Shown piece after piece: positions 53,639 through 64,000 of a stretch of DNA of 64,000 bases. The position numbers and the translations under genes were made by a program. A model generated the notes under the pieces. It was given only the letters and a program-made list of their open reading frames with translations, was not told the origin of the DNA and searched no databases. The stretch spans positions 1,612,001-1,676,000 of the forward strand of contig NZ_CP012881.1 of the NCBI RefSeq assembly GCF_002224265.1, in the 5' to 3' direction. Position 1 is the stretch's first letter. Each line of letters opens with the position of its first letter. The DNA is from Vibrio vulnificus NBRC 15645 = ATCC 27562. GTDB lineage: Bacteria; Pseudomonadota; Gammaproteobacteria; Enterobacterales; Vibrionaceae.

Positions 53639-54603
53639 GAAAAGAGCACGTTGTTAAACTGCATTTATTAAAACGCTTAGCCGATGGACAGTTTCATTCT
53701 GGAGAGACGTTGGGTCATGAACTTGGTATTTCTCGAGCGGCGATCTCAAAGCACATTAACGCATTGCAGGATTGGGGAGTTGATGTTTATCGAATTCAAG
53801 GGCGAGGCTATCAACTGGCTCAGCCTATGACGCTGCTTGATGAGCATCAGCTGGTTGAGCAAAATGCAAATAGTGTTGAACTGATCCCCGTGATTGACTC
53901 AACCAATCAGTATCTACTGGAACGTATTGAAAACCTTCAAACAGGCCATGTTTGTTTGGCTGAGTATCAATCACAAGGGCGAGGCCGACGAGGGCGGCAG
54001 TGGTTTTCTCCTTTTGGCTCCAACCTGTATATGTCGATGTACTGGCGTCTGGACGCTGGAATGGCAGCAGCGATGGGGTTGAGCCTTGTTGTGGGGATTG
54101 CTGCGGTTGAAGCGTTGGAATCATTAGGCGTTCAAGGTGTGAAATTGAAGTGGCCTAATGATGTTTACTACCAAGATAAGAAATTGGCGGGAATTTTGGT
54201 CGAGATGACTGGTCAAGCAGGAGGCGCTGCTCACTTGGTGATTGGAATGGGTCTAAACATGCAAATGCAGGCAGATTGCCATTCTATTGATCAACCGTGG
54301 ACAGCGCTCAGCCAGATTGAATCTGGAGCGAGACTAGATCGAACAGAACTGGCTTTAGCGTTAATGGCGAAATGGCGAGAAGCCCTTTCTGAGTATGAAC
54401 TATGCGGCTTAAACGGTTTCATCGAGCGTTGGAATCGATTGGATAACTTTAAAGGTCGCCAAGTTAAGTTATTGATAGGTCCCAGAGAAATTCATGGCGA
54501 AGTTCAAGGCATTGACAGCCAAGGCGGCGTTATTCTAAAAACCGTGGAAGGGATTCAAACATTTGTTGGTGGTGAAATCTCTTTGCGAGCTAACGATCAG
54601 TAG
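53635..54603 (+). CDS. birA: bifunctional biotin ligase and biotin operon repressor
   Basis: A 322-residue protein. Residues 1-65 form a winged helix (SGETLGHELGISRAAISKHI) for binding the bio operator. The ligase domain has GRGRRGRQW for biotinyl-AMP and KWPNDVYYQDKKLAGILVE for biotin. The C-terminal SH3-like domain ends near GGEISLR. The four-base overlap with murB and the order murB-birA-coaA are as in E. coli. Confidence 0.96.
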   Translation: MRKEHVVKLHLLKRLADGQFHSGETLGHELGISRAAISKHINALQDWGVDVYRIQGRGYQLAQPMTLLDEHQLVEQNANSVELIPVIDSTNQYLLERIENLQTGHVCLAEYQSQGRGRRGRQWFSPFGSNLYMSMYWRLDAGMAAAMGLSLVVGIAAVEALESLGVQGVKLKWPNDVYYQDKKLAGILVEMTGQAGGAAHLVIGMGLNMQMQADCHSIDQPWTALSQIESGARLDRTELALALMAKWREALSEYELCGLNGFIERWNRLDNFKGRQVKLLIGPREIHGEVQGIDSQGGVILKTVEGIQTFVGGEISLRANDQ

Positions 54604-54635
54604 ACGAAATTGAATGGTATGCTGAGTCGTTGTTT

Positions 54636-55559
54636 CTATTTACGTAGCAGAATCTCTTCGACCAAGTGATTTTGGCCCTTACGCAGAATCAGATGAGCGC
54701 GCTCTTTGGTTGGCAAAATGTTTTCCGTTAGATTAATGCCATTAATGTCTCGCCAAATCTGTTGTGCTTTCTCGATGGCTTGTTGCTCGCTAAGTTGAGT
54801 ATAGTGACTAAAGTACGAGCCAGGTTGAGTAAACGCGCCTTTACGGAACTTGAGAAAGCGCTCCACATACCATTGTTCTATCGTATTGCTTTCAGCATCA
54901 ACGTAAATTGAGAAATCGAGGAAATCAGAAACAAAAACACGATGAGGATCATGTGGGTAGTCCATACCACTTTGCAGTACATTCAGCCCTTCGATGATCA
55001 AAACATCGGGGCGATCCACTTTCTTTACTTCCTCCGTAATGTCGTAAGTAATATGCGAGTAAACAGGAACCTCAAGCTCCGGTTTACCTGCTTTGACATC
55101 GGAGACAAACTGCACCAGCTTCTTCATATCATAAGATTCTGGAAAGCCTTTCTTATGCATGATGCCGCGTTGATCCAGCTCCTTTTTTGGATAGAGAAAA
55201 CCATCAGTGGTGACCAGTTCGACTTTGGGATGGTTTTCCCAGCGAGAAAGTAGAGCACATAAGACCCGAGCAGTGGTGCTCTTACCTACAGCCACACTGC
55301 CTGCGATACCGATGACGAAAGGAGGAGCGTGTTCATCATTATCCAAAAACTGATGAAGCACCGAATTGCGGCTCTGCCTCGCCTGCACATAAAGATTCAA
55401 TAAGCGAGAAAGAGGGAGATACACTTCCACCGCTTCTTGCATGGTGAGATTTTCATTGATCCCTTGCAATGCCTTTAAGTCTTCTTCAGACAACGTCATT
55501 GGCACTGAATTACGTAATTCAGACCAAGTTGCGCGACTAAATGACAAAAATGGGCTCAT
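54636..55559 (-). CDS. coaA: type I pantothenate kinase
   Basis: A 307-residue kinase that phosphorylates pantothenate, the first and regulated step of coenzyme A synthesis. The P-loop is [17 protein letters not shown] near residue 92. Other matches are [10 protein letters not shown] and [16 protein letters not shown], and [22 protein letters not shown] residues are present. The ATG at 55559 follows AAGGAAG; the frame upstream is open but lacks similarity. It is divergent from the tRNA-tuf unit. Confidence 0.95.
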   Translation of the reverse strand: MSPFLSFSRATWSELRNSVPMTLSEEDLKALQGINENLTMQEAVEVYLPLSRLLNLYVQARQSRNSVLHQFLDNDEHAPPFVIGIAGSVAVGKSTTARVLCALLSRWENHPKVELVTTDGFLYPKKELDQRGIMHKKGFPESYDMKKLVQFVSDVKAGKPELEVPVYSHITYDITEEVKKVDRPDVLIIEGLNVLQSGMDYPHDPHRVFVSDFLDFSIYVDAESNTIEQWYVERFLKFRKGAFTQPGSYFSHYTQLSEQQAIEKAQQIWRDINGINLTENILPTKERAHLILRKGQNHLVEEILLRK

Positions 55560-55728
55560 ATGAACGCTTCCTTTCCATGTGAATCGTGAAAGAGAATGCA
55601 AAATACATCATGAGTAACAGAAAGCAAATGACAATAGTGAATCCTCATTGAAAAAAGAGAGAATTGTGTGATTTTGCGTCAGGTGATTCTGTTTTATCAA
55701 AAAATCAGATTTTTTTGTAAAAAAGCTA

Positions 55729-55757
55729 TTGCAAGCAAAGAAATGATTCACTAGAAT
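55729..55757 (+). promoter_or_regulatory. promoter of the tRNA-tuf operon
   Basis: TTGCAA (55729) and TAGAAT (55752) are 17 bases apart, 14 bases before tRNA-Thr. A GC-rich discriminator (GCGCTCC) follows and an A/T-rich tract lies upstream, as expected for a stable-RNA promoter. Confidence 0.78.
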
Positions 55758-55770
55758 GCGCTCCACTTAT

Positions 55771-55846
<76 letters not shown>

Positions 55847-55893
55847 TTCTCTCCCACTTAATAGTGATTGTAGTGAGAATGGTTGAAAAATTT

Positions 55894-55978
<85 letters not shown>

Positions 55979-56013
55979 TATTCTTTAGGAAATAGCTCTC
56001 AGAGTTACGTGTT

Positions 56014-56088
<75 letters not shown>

Positions 56089-56102
56089 CTCACAATTTGA
56101 GT

Positions 56103-56178
<76 letters not shown>

Positions 56179-56279
56179 GCTCTCAAAGTTATTTCCTTTT
56201 GATATAAGATTTACCAATTATCTTTTTTGGTTGCGTGGTCAATTCGGGCCACCTAAATCCGTACCTAGAGGGACTATTC

Positions 56280-57464
56280 ATGTCTAAAGAAAAATTTGAA
56301 CGTGTAAAACCGCACGTAAACGTTGGTACTATCGGCCACGTTGACCACGGTAAAACAACTCTAACTGCAGCTATCTGTACTACTCTTGCAAAAGTTTACG
56401 GCGGTGCTGCTCGTGACTTCGCATCAATCGACAACGCTCCAGAAGAGCGTGAGCGTGGTATCACAATCTCTACTTCTCACGTAGAGTACGACACTCCAGC
56501 TCGCCACTACGCACACGTAGACTGTCCTGGACACGCTGACTATGTTAAAAACATGATCACTGGTGCTGCACAGATGGACGGTGGTATCCTAGTTGTTGCT
56601 GCGACAGATGGCCCAATGCCACAAACTCGTGAGCACATCCTACTAGGCCGTCAGGTTGGTATCCCTTACATCATCGTATTCATGAACAAATGTGACATGG
56701 TTGATGATGAAGAGCTTCTAGAGCTAGTAGAAATGGAAGTTCGTGAACTTCTATCTGAATACGATTTCCCAGGTGATGACCTACCAGTTATCCAAGGTTC
56801 TGCACTAGGCGCACTAAACGGCGAAGAGCAGTGGGAAGCGAAAATCATCGAACTAGCTGAAGCTCTAGATACTTACATCCCAGAGCCAGAGCGTGCAATC
56901 GATCTACCATTCCTAATGCCAATCGAAGACGTATTCTCAATCCAAGGTCGTGGTACAGTAGTAACTGGCCGTATCGAGCGTGGTATTCTGAAAGTTGGTG
57001 ATGAAGTAGCAATCGTAGGTATCAAAGATACTACAACTACTACATGTACTGGTGTTGAGATGTTCCGTAAGCTTCTAGACGAAGGTCGTGCGGGTGAGAA
57101 CGTTGGTGCGCTACTACGTGGTACTAAGCGTGATGAAGTAGAACGTGGCCAAGTACTTGCTAAGCCAGGTTCAATCACTCCACACACTAAGTTCGAATCA
57201 GAAGTATACGTACTTTCTAAAGATGAAGGTGGTCGTCACACTCCATTCTTCAAAGGCTACCGTCCACAGTTCTACTTCCGTACAACTGACGTAACTGGTG
57301 ATATCTCTCTACCAGAAGGCGTAGAAATGGTAATGCCTGGTGACAACATCCAAATGGTTGTTGAGCTAATCTCTCCAATCGCGATGGACGAAGGTCTACG
57401 TTTCGCGATCCGTGAAGGTGGCCGTACTGTTGGTGCTGGTGTTGTTGCTAAAATCTTTGAATAA
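56280..57464 (+). CDS. tuf: elongation factor Tu
   Basis: A 394-residue GTPase that delivers aminoacyl-tRNA to the ribosome. G1 is [10 protein letters not shown]3 is [15 protein letters not shown] and G4 is NKCDM. Codon use is strongly biased, as for very highly expressed genes. The ATG at 56280 follows AGAGGGA; an upstream start would add 15 residues without similarity. It is co-transcribed with the four upstream tRNAs in E. coli. Confidence 0.98.
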
Positions 57465-57483
57465 GATTTGACGAACAGCTAGT

Positions 57484-57512
57484 AAAAAGGGCATCATTTG
57501 ATGCCCTTTTTC
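57484..57512 (+). terminator. tuf terminator
   Basis: A stem AAAAGGGCATCA pairs with TGATGCCCTTTT, with a short loop and T tail. The next 180 bases to secE hold its promoter, which could not be placed with confidence; no tRNA-Trp gene was seen there. Confidence 0.9.
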
Positions 57513-57696
57513 TACGCTCAATATAATTTTTGCTGCTTTATTGTGCAGGGTTATCTTGAGTGAAGAAGAATTGATTGAGAAGTGATGCTTAATCAGAATA
57601 AATACGCTGTCGCTAACTGTGTGCAGCGATATGGAGTTTGCCCTGCAACAGCGGGGTTATTGTCGTCTATATTAAGACTTGTGACAGGTTGGTTTT

Positions 57697-58077
57697 ATGA
57701 AAGCAAATAATGCTGAAACTCCTGATAGCTCTAATGCAGCAGATACCTTTAAGTGGGTAACCACTTTTGTTCTGCTTGCTGCCGCTGTTGTGGGTAATTA
57801 CCTGTATGGTGAACTTTCTGTGGTGATTCGCGCTGCAGGTGTTGTTGTACTTATTGCTGCTGCGCTTGGTGTGGCTGCAACAACAACAAAAGGTAAAGAA
57901 GCGATTGTGTTTGCCAAAGAATCACGTATGGAAGTGCGCAAAGTCGTTTGGCCTACTCGCCAAGAAACTATGCAAACAACGTTGATCGTTTTGGCTGTAA
58001 GTATTGTAATGGCTCTGGTTCTGTGGGGCATTGACGGCATCATGGTTCGTCTAATTGCTTTCGCAACTGGGGTATAG
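57697..58077 (+). CDS. secE: preprotein translocase subunit SecE
   Basis: A 126-residue inner-membrane protein with three membrane segments (about 17-35, 43-60 and 93-115). The conserved cytoplasmic amphipathic helix before the last segment reads EVRKVVWPTRQETMQTT. It stabilises SecY in the translocon. It is followed by nusG 13 bases later, as in E. coli. Confidence 0.95.
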   Translation: MKANNAETPDSSNAADTFKWVTTFVLLAAAVVGNYLYGELSVVIRAAGVVVLIAAALGVAATTTKGKEAIVFAKESRMEVRKVVWPTRQETMQTTLIVLAVSIVMALVLWGIDGIMVRLIAFATGV

Positions 58078-58090
58078 AGGGTTTTAATTC

Positions 58091-58639
58091 ATGAGTGAAG
58101 CTCCTAAAAAACGCTGGTATGTGGTTCAAGCCTTCTCTGGATTTGAAGGCCGTGTCGCTCAGTCTCTTCGTGAGCATATCAAAATGCACGGTATGGAAGA
58201 GTATTTTGGTGAAGTTCTAGTGCCGACTGAAGAAGTCGTAGAAATGCGTGCAGGTCAACGCCGTAAGTCTGAGCGTAAGTTCTTCCCTGGTTACGTCCTT
58301 GTTCAAATGATTATGAATGATGAATCATGGCACCTCGTTCGCAGTGTGCCGCGTGTCATGGGCTTCATTGGTGGTACTTCTGACCGTCCAGCTCCGATTT
58401 CTGATAAAGAAGCGGATGCGATTCTTAATCGCCTAGAGAAAGCAAGTGAAGCACCTCGTCCACGTACTATGTACGAAGTGGGTGAAGTGGTTCGTGTCAA
58501 CGAAGGTCCATTTGCGGACTTTAACGGCACGGTTGAAGAAGTGGATTATGAGAAGAGCCGCCTGAAAGTGTCTGTATCGATCTTTGGTCGAGCGACACCG
58601 GTAGAGCTTGAATTTGGTCAGGTTGAAAAACTTGATTAA
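58091..58639 (+). CDS. nusG: transcription termination/antitermination factor NusG
   Basis: A 182-residue factor that binds the RNA polymerase clamp with its N-terminal domain ([20 protein letters not shown]) and Rho or ribosomal S10 with the C-terminal KOW domain ([25 protein letters not shown]). The length is usual for the family. Confidence 0.96.
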   Translation: MSEAPKKRWYVVQAFSGFEGRVAQSLREHIKMHGMEEYFGEVLVPTEEVVEMRAGQRRKSERKFFPGYVLVQMIMNDESWHLVRSVPRVMGFIGGTSDRPAPISDKEADAILNRLEKASEAPRPRTMYEVGEVVRVNEGPFADFNGTVEEVDYEKSRLKVSVSIFGRATPVELEFGQVEKLD

Positions 58640-58658
58640 AAAAGCACCTTAATTGGGC

Positions 58659-58687
58659 TTGTACTAGGCGCGAATTATGACTATAAT
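58659..58687 (+). promoter_or_regulatory. rplK promoter, embedded in an inverted repeat
   Basis: TTGTAC (58659) and TATAAT (58682) are 17 bases apart and followed by a GC-rich discriminator. The -10 element and spacer lie inside the hairpin called as the nusG terminator. Confidence 0.7.
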
Positions 58688-58701
58688 TTCGCGCCTTTTT
58701 G
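58666..58701 (+). terminator. nusG terminator, overlapping the rplK promoter
   Basis: AGGCGCGAATTAT pairs with ATAATTTCGCGCCT (one bulged T) and is followed by TTTTT. Confidence 0.82.
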
Positions 58702-58781
58702 CTTCTATTGAGCAAAAAGTTTTGTTGATAACGGGGAGCTGATCAGAGATTAGCGTTTGAACCCAAGAATTAGGTATTATC

Positions 58782-59916
<1,135 letters not shown>

Positions 59917-59921
59917 TCTAT

Positions 59922-59949
59922 TTGCTTAGGCGCAAAAATTATGTATAAT
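59922..59949 (+). promoter_or_regulatory. rplJ promoter, embedded in an inverted repeat
   Basis: TTGCTT (59922) and TATAAT (59944) are 16 bases apart and followed by TTTGCGCC. The repeat TTAGGCGCAAAAATTAT / ATAATTTTGCGCCTAA (59926-59960) encloses the -10 element, as at rplK. Confidence 0.75.
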
Positions 59950-60004
59950 TTTGCGCCTAATATTTGTGGTTGGGGCTGAACTTTGGTTCTTTGAGTACTT
60001 TGTT

Positions 60005-60190
60005 ACTCTATGAATTAAGACCCAGTCTCCGTCCAAGACCGTAGGTGCCAGTTTTCGAACTGACTTAATTTTCCTACGTAGATGGTGCCCGAACTGACAG
60101 AAAGCTCTATGTAAATAGTTACCTTTCTTCTGGGAAAAGCACCTCAATAGCTCTCACTGTTGTGATAATAGTGAGTGGTGTAACAACAAC
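60005..60190 (+). ncRNA. L10 autoregulatory leader
   Basis: The long leader before rplJ contains AAGACCGTAGG and CCTACGTAGATGGTG, elements of the leader that L10(L12)4 binds in E. coli to repress rplJL translation. Boundaries are approximate. Together with the promoter it fills the 290-base rplA-rplJ gap. Confidence 0.72.
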
Positions 60191-60206
60191 CAGGAGTTAA
60201 TCCAAG

Positions 60207-60695
60207 ATGGCTTTAAATCTTCAAGACAAAAAAGCAATTGTTGCTGAAGTCAACGAAGCTGCCGCTGGTGCACTTTCTGCAGTTGTAGCTGACTCTCGTG
60301 GCGTATCTGTTGATGCGATGACTACTCTACGTAAACAAGCTCGTGAAGCGGGTGTTTACATGAAAGTTGTTCGTAACACACTAGCACGCCGTGCGGTTGA
60401 AGGTACTCAGTATGAGTGTCTAACTGACACTTTCACTGGTCCTTCTCTAATCGCGTTCTCTAACGAGCACCCAGGTGCTGCAGCGCGTCTTTTCAAAGAC
60501 TTCGCTAAAGAGAACAAAAAATTCGAGATCAAAGCTGCTGCATTTGAAGGCGCGCTAACTGACGCTGAAGTTCTAGCAACGCTACCAACTTACGACGAAG
60601 CAATCGCACGTCTAATGATGTGTCTGAAAGAAGCTTCTGCAGGCAAGCTGGTTCGTACTATCGCTGCTATCCGCGATCAAAAAGAAGCTGCGTAA
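60207..60695 (+). CDS. rplJ: 50S ribosomal protein L10
   Basis: A 162-residue protein that carries the L7/L12 dimers on the ribosomal stalk. The N-terminal [19 protein letters not shown] and [14 protein letters not shown] bind 23S rRNA. The long C-terminal helix at about 130-160 binds L7/L12. It probably represses its own operon through the leader. Confidence 0.97.
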
Positions 60696-60755
60696 TTCGC
60701 ATTGCTTTTTACTGGTTGCTTAATAAACTTATTGTTGACTTAAAAGAGAATTGTT

Positions 60756-61124
60756 ATGTCTATTACTAACGAGCAAATCCTAGACGCTATCGCAGAAATG
60801 TCTGTAACACAAGTTGTTGAACTAATCTCTGCAATGGAAGAAAAATTCGGTGTTACTGCAGCTGCTGCTGTAGTTGCAGGTGGCGCAGCAGCTGGTGCAG
60901 CTGTTGAAGAGCAAACTGAATTCAACGTTATCCTAGCTTCTGCTGGTGCTAACAAAGTTGCTGTAATCAAAGCAGTACGTGGCGCAACTGGTCTTGGCCT
61001 GAAAGAAGCTAAAGCTCTAGTTGACGGCGCTCCAGCAGCACTGAAAGAAGGCGTTGAGAAAGCTGAAGCTGAAGCTCTTAAGAAAGAGCTAGAAGAAGCT
61101 GGTGCAACTGTTGAGATCAAGTAA
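60756..61124 (+). CDS. rplL: 50S ribosomal protein L7/L12
   Basis: A 122-residue stalk protein with an N-terminal dimer domain, an Ala/Gly-rich hinge (about 35-52), and the C-terminal domain [27 protein letters not shown] that contacts elongation factors. It lies 60 bases after rplJ. Confidence 0.97.
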   Translation: MSITNEQILDAIAEMSVTQVVELISAMEEKFGVTAAAAVVAGGAAAGAAVEEQTEFNVILASAGANKVAVIKAVRGATGLGLKEAKALVDGAPAALKEGVEKAEAEALKKELEEAGATVEIK

Positions 61125-61156
61125 TTATTACTTAGTCTCCTAGCCTAACGGCTAAT

Positions 61157-61187
61157 GGCTGGTGGTTTTTTAACCACCGGCCTTTTT
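61157..61187 (+). terminator. attenuator between rplL and rpoB
   Basis: GGCTGGTGGTT pairs with AACCACCGGCC (one G-T pair) across a T-rich loop, followed by TTTTT. In E. coli an attenuator here lets only part of transcription reach rpoB; the same role is likely. Confidence 0.82.
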
Positions 61188-61374
61188 GCGCTGTAGGGTA
61201 TAGGCGAATTTTCCTGCTGTTTAAGCGCCTTTATCCAAGCAAAAAACATTTCATTCATTCGCAATGAAATGTCACTACAGTAAACAGTTATATTAGTCTC
61301 TGTCCCTTACCCCCCTTAAGAAACTAGGAGCGGGCGGACAGTTTGGGTCACTTATCAGCGAGCTGAGGAACCCC

Positions 61375-64000
61375 ATGGTTTACTCTTATACCGAGAAAAA
61401 GCGCATCCGTAAGGACTTTGGTACTCGTCCACAAGTTTTGGACATTCCATACCTGCTATCGATCCAGCTCGATTCGTTCGATAAATTTATCGAACAGGAT
61501 CCTGAAGGACAGTACGGTCTTGAGGCTGCTTTCCGTTCTGTATTCCCTATTCAGAGCTACAATGGTAATTCTGAGCTGCAATACGTTAGCTACCGTCTTG
61601 GTGAGCCAGTTTTTGATGTTAAAGAATGTCAAATCCGTGGTGTAACTTATTCAAAACCACTTCGCGTAAAGCTACGCCTAGTTATTTTTGATAAAGACGC
61701 GCCTGCAGGCACTGTAAAAGACATTAAAGAACAAGAAGTCTACATGGGTGAAATTCCACTCATGACAGACAATGGTACCTTTGTGATTAACGGTACCGAG
61801 AGGGTTATCGTATCTCAGCTACATCGAAGCCCAGGTGTGTTCTTCGACAGCGACAAAGGTAAGACTCACTCTTCTGGTAAAGTTCTGTACAACGCGCGTA
61901 TCATTCCTTACCGTGGTTCATGGCTTGATTTTGAGTTTGATCCTAAGGACAACCTGTACGTACGTATCGACCGTCGTCGTAAGCTACCATCAACCATCAT
62001 TCTTCGTGCACTAGGTAAGAGCACTGAAGAGATCTTGGATACTTTCTTCGAAAAAGTGAATTTCGAAGTGAAAGACCAGACGCTAATGATGGAGTTGGTA
62101 CCAGATCGCCTACGTGGTGAAACGGCAACGTTTGATATCGAAGCAAACGGCACTGTCTATGTAGAGAAAGGTCGTCGTGTTACGGCACGCCACATCCGTC
62201 AGCTTGAAAAAGAAGGCGTTGATCAGATCGAAGTACCAGTTGAGTACATCGTAGGCAAAGTGTCGTCAAAAGATTACATCAATGAAGCGACTGGCGAGAT
62301 CATCGTTGCAGCGAACCAGGAAATCAGCCTTGAAGCATTGGCTAAGCTATCTCAAGCTGGCCACAAGCAGCTAGAAGTCCTGTTTACAAACGATTTAGAC
62401 CATGGCCCATTCATGTCAGAAACACTACGCATCGACAGCTCTGTTGATCGTATTTCTGCACTGGTAGAAATCTACCGCATGATGCGCCCTGGTGAGCCAC
62501 CAACGAAAGAAGCTGCTGAAGCTCTATTCGAAAGCTTGTTCTTCTCTGAAGAGCGTTATGACCTATCGACTGTTGGCCGCATGAAGTTCAACAGCTCTAT
62601 TGGCCGTGATGACGCAGAAGAGCAAGGCACACTTGATGAAACTGATATCATCGAAGTGATGAAGAAGCTGATCGCTATCCGTAACGGTAAAGGCGAAGTG
62701 GACGATATCGACCACCTAGGTAACCGCCGTATCCGTTCTGTTGGCGAAATGGCTGAAAACCAATTCCGTGTTGGTCTAGTACGTGTTGAACGTGCAGTGA
62801 AAGAACGTCTGAGCCTAGGCGATCTTGACGCAGTGATGCCACAAGACTTGATCAATGCGAAGCCAATTTCTGCGGCAGTAAAAGAGTTCTTTGGCTCTTC
62901 TCAGCTGTCTCAGTTTATGGACCAAAACAACCCGCTATCAGAAGTTACGCACAAGCGTCGTATTTATGCATTGGGTCCTGGTGGTCTTACTCGTGAGCGT
63001 GCTGGTTTCGAAGTTCGAGACGTACACGTAACTCACTACGGCCGCCTATGTCCGATCGAAACGCCTGAAGGTCCGAACATCGGTCTGATCAACTCTCTAT
63101 CAGCATTTGCACGTTGTAACGAGTACGGTTTCCTAGAGACGCCATACCGTCGTGTTGTTGATGGTGTTGTGACAGACGAAGTGGATTACCTATCAGCGAT
63201 CGAAGAAGGTCAATTCGTTATCGCTCAGGCGAACGCGAAGCTGAACGAAGATGGTACTTTCGCCGATGAGCTTATCACTGCTCGTCAAAAAGGCGAATCT
63301 GGTCTGCACCCACGCGAACATGTTGATTACATGGACGTTGCAACTAACCAAGTAGTATCTATCGCAGCATCTCTAATCCCGTTCCTAGAACACGATGATG
63401 CTAACCGCGCTCTAATGGGTGCGAACATGCAACGTCAGGCGGTTCCTACTCTGAAAGCAGAGAAACCACTTGTAGGTACAGGTATTGAGCGTAACGTAGC
63501 GGTTGACTCTGGTGTAACGTCGGTTGCTAAACGCGGCGGTATTATCCAGTCAGTTGACGCATCTCGTATCGTGGTGAAGGTTAATGAAGAAGAGTTGATT
63601 CCTGGCGAAGCGGGTATCGATATCTACAACCTAACCAAATACACTCGTTCTAACCAAAACACTTGTATCAACCAGCGTCCATGTGTGATGCCTGGCGAAC
63701 CAGTACTACGTGGTGATGTGCTTGCTGATGGTCCTTCAACAGACCTAGGTGAACTTGCACTTGGTCAGAACATGCGTATCGCGTTCATGCCTTGGAACGG
63801 CTACAACTTCGAAGACTCGATCTTAGTATCTGAGCGCGTAGTTCAAGAAGACCGCTTCACGACTATCCACATTCAAGAACTGACTTGTGTGGCGCGTGAT
63901 ACCAAGCTGGGTTCGGAAGAAATCACAGCGGATATTCCAAACGTAGGTGAATCTGCTCTGTCTAAACTAGACGAGTCAGGTATCGTTTACATCGGTGCGG
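61375..64000 (+). CDS. rpoB: RNA polymerase beta subunit, 3' end outside window, Tyr at residue 531
   Basis: The first 875 codons of rpoB, open to the window edge; the family length is about 1342 residues. It begins [19 protein letters not shown]. Residues 506-534 are the main rifampicin region: [19 protein letters not shown], then [14 protein letters not shown]. The codon at 62965-62967 is TAT, so residue 531 is Tyr, where E. coli and other sensitive bacteria have Ser. All other residues of the region look wild-type. It follows rplL across an attenuator. Confidence 0.97.
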   Translation, partial: MVYSYTEKKRIRKDFGTRPQVLDIPYLLSIQLDSFDKFIEQDPEGQYGLEAAFRSVFPIQSYNGNSELQYVSYRLGEPVFDVKECQIRGVTYSKPLRVKLRLVIFDKDAPAGTVKDIKEQEVYMGEIPLMTDNGTFVINGTERVIVSQLHRSPGVFFDSDKGKTHSSGKVLYNARIIPYRGSWLDFEFDPKDNLYVRIDRRRKLPSTIILRALGKSTEEILDTFFEKVNFEVKDQTLMMELVPDRLRGETATFDIEANGTVYVEKGRRVTARHIRQLEKEGVDQIEVPVEYIVGKVSSKDYINEATGEIIVAANQEISLEALAKLSQAGHKQLEVLFTNDLDHGPFMSETLRIDSSVDRISALVEIYRMMRPGEPPTKEAAEALFESLFFSEERYDLSTVGRMKFNSSIGRDDAEEQGTLDETDIIEVMKKLIAIRNGKGEVDDIDHLGNRRIRSVGEMAENQFRVGLVRVERAVKERLSLGDLDAVMPQDLINAKPISAAVKEFFGSSQLSQFMDQNNPLSEVTHKRRIYALGPGGLTRERAGFEVRDVHVTHYGRLCPIETPEGPNIGLINSLSAFARCNEYGFLETPYRRVVDGVVTDEVDYLSAIEEGQFVIAQANAKLNEDGTFADELITARQKGESGLHPREHVDYMDVATNQVVSIAASLIPFLEHDDANRALMGANMQRQAVPTLKAEKPLVGTGIERNVAVDSGVTSVAKRGGIIQSVDASRIVVKVNEEELIPGEAGIDIYNLTKYTRSNQNTCINQRPCVMPGEPVLRGDVLADGPSTDLGELALGQNMRIAFMPWNGYNFEDSILVSERVVQEDRFTTIHIQELTCVARDTKLGSEEITADIPNVGESALSKLDESGIVYIGA

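Noticed and set aside
57513..57696. tRNA-Trp or a clear promoter between tuf and secE
   Set aside because: A tRNA-Trp gene precedes secE in some relatives, but no cloverleaf is present here. TATATT at 57668 has no convincing -35 element at the right distance.

Overview
The window is a gammaproteobacterial chromosome segment from a Vibrio, most likely V. vulnificus or a close relative. The evidence is the 16S sequence, a tRNA-Glu/Lys/Val set in one rRNA spacer, the Vibrio-type gene content and the gene order. Nearly all of it is core genome. Several blocks keep the enterobacterial order: rhtB-pldB-yigL; yhhM/yhhN/yhhL-rsmD-ftsYEX-rpoH; glpEG; ubiCA-plsB-lexA; sthA-fabR-yijD-trmA-btuB-murI; and murB-birA-coaA-tRNAs-tuf-secE-nusG-rplKAJL-rpoB.

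Layout. 1-13.4 kb: a FIST-GGDEF-EAL signalling protein cut by the window edge; a lipoprotein/TapT-like pair; an EVE protein; yigL, pldB and rhtB; an EAL-HDOD protein; a four-gene arsenate cassette (arsR, GAPDH, CDKN3-like phosphatase, arsJ); and an acyltransferase. 13.4-21 kb: small membrane proteins, a T-rich stretch of about 700 bp without a gene, yhhN, a YecH-like protein, marC/yhgN, yhhL, rsmD, and the ftsY-ftsE-ftsX operon. 21-34 kb: rpoH, an intergenic region rich in DnaA-box and GATC sequences, glpE-glpG, a FliL-like protein, ubiC-ubiA, plsB, lexA with SOS boxes, a probably Fur-controlled methyltransferase, sthA, fabR-yijD and trmA. 34-38.4 kb: a cobalamin riboswitch, btuB, a DUF71 ATP-pyrophosphatase, murI and a membrane-anchored RRM protein. 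38.5-49.7 kb: two complete rRNA operons in tandem, with tRNA-Glu/Lys/Val in the first spacer and tRNA-Ile/Ala in the second, closed by tRNA-Asp. 49.8-50.5 kb: a decayed IS630-family element. 50.6-64 kb: pssA, a GNAT protein, murB-birA, coaA, four tRNAs with tuf, secE-nusG, the rplKA and rplJL genes, and the first 875 codons of rpoB.

How the genes work together. The GAPDH/ArsJ pair points to arsenate detoxification by making and exporting an arseno-phosphoglycerate, with an unexplained phosphatase coupled to the GAPDH by a one-base stop/start overlap. The riboswitch, btuB and DUF71 gene form a B12 uptake and salvage locus. The last third is translation and transcription machinery. There the rplK and rplJ promoters both lie inside long inverted repeats.

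Most notable observations. rpoB encodes Tyr at position 531, where rifampicin-sensitive bacteria have Ser, so this looks like a rifampicin-resistant strain. Several one-base indels separate the two rRNA copies and affect one tRNA; they look like sequence errors or decay. An unlisted 25-residue membrane peptide has its own promoter, ribosome binding site and terminator. No CRISPR array, prophage or integron was seen.
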